In this document: positions 9,101 to 10,705 of the stretch, piece after piece
How positions within the stretch are numbered: the first letter of the stretch is position 1
Layout of the letters: the number at the start of each line of letters is the position of its first letter
NCBI GenBank assembly: GCA_016987375.1
Contig: PJRA01000493.1
Coordinates: 448,872 to 459,576 of the forward strand
Direction of reading: 5' to 3'
Length of the DNA stretch: 10,705 bases
Origin: Brachionus koreanus
Lineage: Eukaryota > Rotifera > Eurotatoria > Ploima > Brachionidae
Notes under the pieces: generated by a model
What the model was told of the DNA's origin: nothing
The model's input: the letters and a program-made list of their open reading frames with translations, nothing else
The model's database searches: none
Position numbers and translations under genes: made by a program

Positions 9101-10087
9101 GAGGCTATTTGTCAAAATAATGAGAAAGAGTTGGCCGAAAAAAATAGCTTTAAACAAGAAATAAACAATTTGTTAAATCAAATGAGCGATTTGATGAAAA
9201 AAATGAAAATTTTTGAACAAAATGACGAGAGTAAATTAGTTGAGTACAAAAATGAATTTAAGCTATTAGACTCCAGTGAAAAAGAAATGAATGCCAAATT
9301 GGATAAATTTTATCACGAATGCGAGAATATAAAACTTGAAATAGCTAAAAAAGAAATTAGACAAAGAGAATTAAATGACAATTTAATGTTAAGACAAAAA
9401 CGGCTGCTCTATGAAGCCAAAAAGGAACAATATGACAAAAAGAGACAGGAACTTCAACTTAACGATAGCGTTAATTTAAACGATTTAAAAAATGACGAAG
9501 AAAAATTGGAGAAGAAACGTGACCAATTGTTGAAAGAAATAAATGAAGTGATTTCAAAAATTAACATTTTAGAAGGAAAAATAATGGCCGTAAATGAAGA
9601 GCTCAGCTTGGATACGATTAAGAATGCAATGGAAAAGTACATTATGTGTACTAGTGATCTTAAAGTTTTGGAATATAGTGTTATAGATATAGAAAAGTAT
9701 TATAAAGCTTTAGATAGAGCAATAATGAATTATCATCAAATTAAAATGAATGAGATAAATAAAATAATAAAACAGCTGTGGAGACAGGTTTACCGAGGTA
9801 TTGACATTGATTATATTGAAATTAGAAGTGAAGAAGAGAATGGTGCTGATGAGCAAATCAAGTCAAGAAAAACCTATAATTATAGAGTAGTTGTGATAAA
9901 AAGTGACACTTGTTTGGACATGAGAGGCAGATGCAGTGCTGGTCAGAAAGTTCTAGCTAGTATAATTATTAGATTAGCATTGGCCGAAACATTCGGTCTT
10001 AACTCGGGAATATTAGCACTTGATGAACCGACCACCAATTTAGATAGAGAAAATATTGAGAGTTTAGCGAGTGCGCTTGTTGAGTAA
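6158..10087 (+). CDS. RAD50: RAD50, SMC-like ATPase of the MRE11-RAD50-NBS1 complex; 3' end unresolved
   Basis: RAD50 is the ATPase and tether of the nuclear MRN complex, which senses and processes DNA double-strand breaks. Exons are 6158-6278, 6331-6714 and 6765-10083, giving 1275 codons; human RAD50 has 1312. The start MSCIEKMTIQGIRSYG matches the conserved N terminus and has no alternative. Residues 36-44 are Walker A (GQNGCGKTT). The Q-loop Gln is residue 161 in FCHQEDSNWPLS. Long antiparallel coiled-coil arms (about 180-680 and 715-1110) flank the zinc hook CPVC, with Cys697 and Cys700. The C-terminal lobe has EINKIIKQLWRQVYRG, the signature RCSAGQK (SAGQ 1226-1229), Walker B LALDEP (Asp1255, Glu1256) and D-loop NLD. 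Exon 3 is open for 3.3 kb without a frameshift, which argues for a live gene. Reading stops at TAA 10085-10087 unless the GTAAGT donor at 10084 is spliced. About 60 residues, including the switch histidine in ITHDE, are missing from this window. Confidence 0.95.
6279..6330 (+). other. RAD50: RAD50 intron 1 (52 bp), inside the Walker A codons
   Basis: The intron begins GTATAT and ends TTTAAG. Removing it joins G to GT and restores the Gly codon before Lys-Thr-Thr of the P-loop, so it is a phase 1 intron. Without splicing the frame runs into TAA at 6305-6307. The exact repair of an invariant motif makes these borders secure. Confidence 0.93.
6715..6764 (+). other. RAD50: RAD50 intron 2 (50 bp), just after the Q-loop
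   Basis: The donor is GTACTC and the acceptor is TTTCAACAG. Splicing joins A to GT, forming the Ser codon of NWPLS followed by DGKLLKTRFDEIF, which aligns with the animal RAD50 sequence NWPLSEGKALKQKFDEIF. It is phase 1 like intron 1. Read-through would meet a TAG at 6741-6743. Confidence 0.93.
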
Positions 10088-10129
10088 GTGTTTGATGGAT
10101 TTTAATGTTTTTTTTCTCATTGTCAATAG
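10084..10129 (+). other. RAD50: Candidate RAD50 intron 3 (46 bp minimum)
   Basis: A strong donor, GA|GTAAGTG, lies at the point where similarity to RAD50 ends (LVE). The nearest good acceptor is a T-rich tract ending TCAATAG at 10129. This would be a phase 2 intron of 46 bp, in line with the other two. However, the sequence after that acceptor does not match RAD50, so the true acceptor may lie farther on or outside the window. The donor itself is well supported and the acceptor is not. Confidence 0.5.
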
Positions 10130-10241
10130 GCAATGTGAAATTTCATATAAAAAAAATACGAAAAATAAAAATTTTCATGACTTTTGTTCTAATAGTCAAA
10201 AATTTGTTTCTGCAGATGAAAAAATTGTTGAAACAAAGTGA
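10130..10241 (+). CDS. Candidate terminal RAD50 exon with no RAD50 similarity
   Basis: If the 46-bp intron is used, the frame completes Glu1275, adds 36 residues and stops at TGA 10239-10241. The total would be 1311 residues, close to the usual RAD50 length. The added residues are Lys/Asn-rich and do not contain the expected LLVITHDEDF segment. The only faint echo is ADEKIVET near the end (compare HDEDFVEL), which I regard as chance or as extreme erosion. An AATAAA at 10288-10293 could serve as its poly(A) signal. An alternative acceptor at about 10196 (TTCTAATAG) keeps the same end. This is a weak call. Confidence 0.2.
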
Positions 10242-10260
10242 GAAAACTGTTGCTTCACCT

Positions 10261-10349
10261 ACTGCGGAAGTCTGCAAAATTCCACTCAATAAAATAATAT
10301 TGAAAATAAATCGTAATCAATTTGCACAAAATTTGCAGACTTCCGCAGT
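10261..10349. repeat. 18-bp perfect inverted repeat around a 53-base A+T-rich loop (MITE-like)
   Basis: The left arm ACTGCGGAAGTCTGCAAA (10261-10278) is the exact reverse complement of the right arm at 10332-10349. The arms are about 50% G+C in very A+T-rich surroundings, and the 53-base spacer is nearly all A and T and contains AATAAA at 10288-10293. The 89-bp unit resembles a tiny non-autonomous DNA element with terminal inverted repeats, or a transcribed stem-loop. I see no clear target-site duplication at its borders. It lies where the last RAD50 coding segment would be expected. Confidence 0.7.
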
Positions 10350-10705
10350 TCTAACCCATTGCTTTGTCAATCAATTCTTTTCCCCATTGAAAATGTTTGA
10401 ATTAGATTTTTTAAAGTAAAAAAAAGAGAAAATTTTCTTAATCTAAATAGCCAATTTTAATATTGACTCCAGAAAATAAAATAAAATATTATTTTGACAA
10501 TCAAATGTTTGCATGTTACCTAGTCAAAAAAATTTTGGAGAAATTTTAAAGATTCTTTAAAGGTTTACGGACGCTTTTTCTTTATAACTTCTTTAGTGAA
10601 TCTTTATAATTCATAATAATTCATTTTAAATTCGATATAGATTTTTTTTTTAATAGTTTATTTAATATTTAAAATATATAGCTTTGAGTAATAAAACTCC
10701 TTTTG
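10350..10705. other. A+T-rich right end, no gene seen
   Basis: All three plus-strand frames were examined for the missing RAD50 C terminus (ITHDE, then a YVEKFYRI-like segment) and nothing convincing was found. The stretch is A+T-rich with several AATAAA-like strings, for example near 10475-10487. It is either the continuation of a long RAD50 intron or 3' flanking DNA. Confidence 0.5.

Noticed and set aside
10105..10419. 104-codon plus-strand frame after RAD50, including a faint resemblance of NLQTSAVLTHCFV to the RAD50 segment around ITHDE
   Set aside because: The frame crosses the inverted repeat, is in the wrong phase for splicing from the 10084 donor, and lacks the invariant HDE residues. 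The match is too weak.

Overview
The window looks like nuclear DNA from a small-genome invertebrate animal. The evidence is strong A+T richness, introns of about 50 bp with GT-AG borders, AATAAA poly(A) signals, animal-type non-LTR retrotransposon debris, and a split gene for the eukaryotic repair ATPase RAD50 that resembles the animal protein along its whole length. The lineage cannot be fixed from sequence alone. Very short introns and A+T richness would suit a rotifer or similar small metazoan, but this is inference.

Layout. 1-1251: A+T-rich, no gene seen. 1252-2949 (+): an uninterrupted frame for a 565-residue, almost wholly disordered protein of unknown function, basic and Ser-rich in the first half and acidic (Glu/Asp/Asn/Tyr) in the second, followed by two poly(A) signals. 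3356-4815 (-): a 5'-truncated, frameshifted CR1/L2-like LINE ending in an (ACT)6 tail. It keeps the FADD box of reverse transcriptase but has lost the motif A region. 5142-5600 (+): a second, different LINE fragment (jockey-like) that keeps motifs A and B but has no readable motif C. 5663-5728 (-): a tRNA-like stretch with A and B boxes, probably a SINE remnant. 6158-10083 (+): RAD50 in three exons, with the Walker A, Q-loop, zinc hook, ABC signature and Walker B motifs intact. 10084-10705: a likely fourth intron or altered 3' end of RAD50, containing an 89-bp inverted-repeat structure.

The two genes do not form an operon and show no functional link. They are separated by about 3.2 kb that is largely mobile-element debris. 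RAD50 would act with MRE11 and an NBS1-type partner in sensing and processing DNA double-strand breaks. Its main puzzle is the 3' end: the coding frame stops being recognisable just after Walker B and the D-loop, and the invariant switch-histidine segment that should follow was not found in the remaining 620 bases. I saw no convincing evidence of a wholly new biological system. The best leads are the RAD50 3' end with its hairpin, the orphan disordered protein, and the tRNA-like element.
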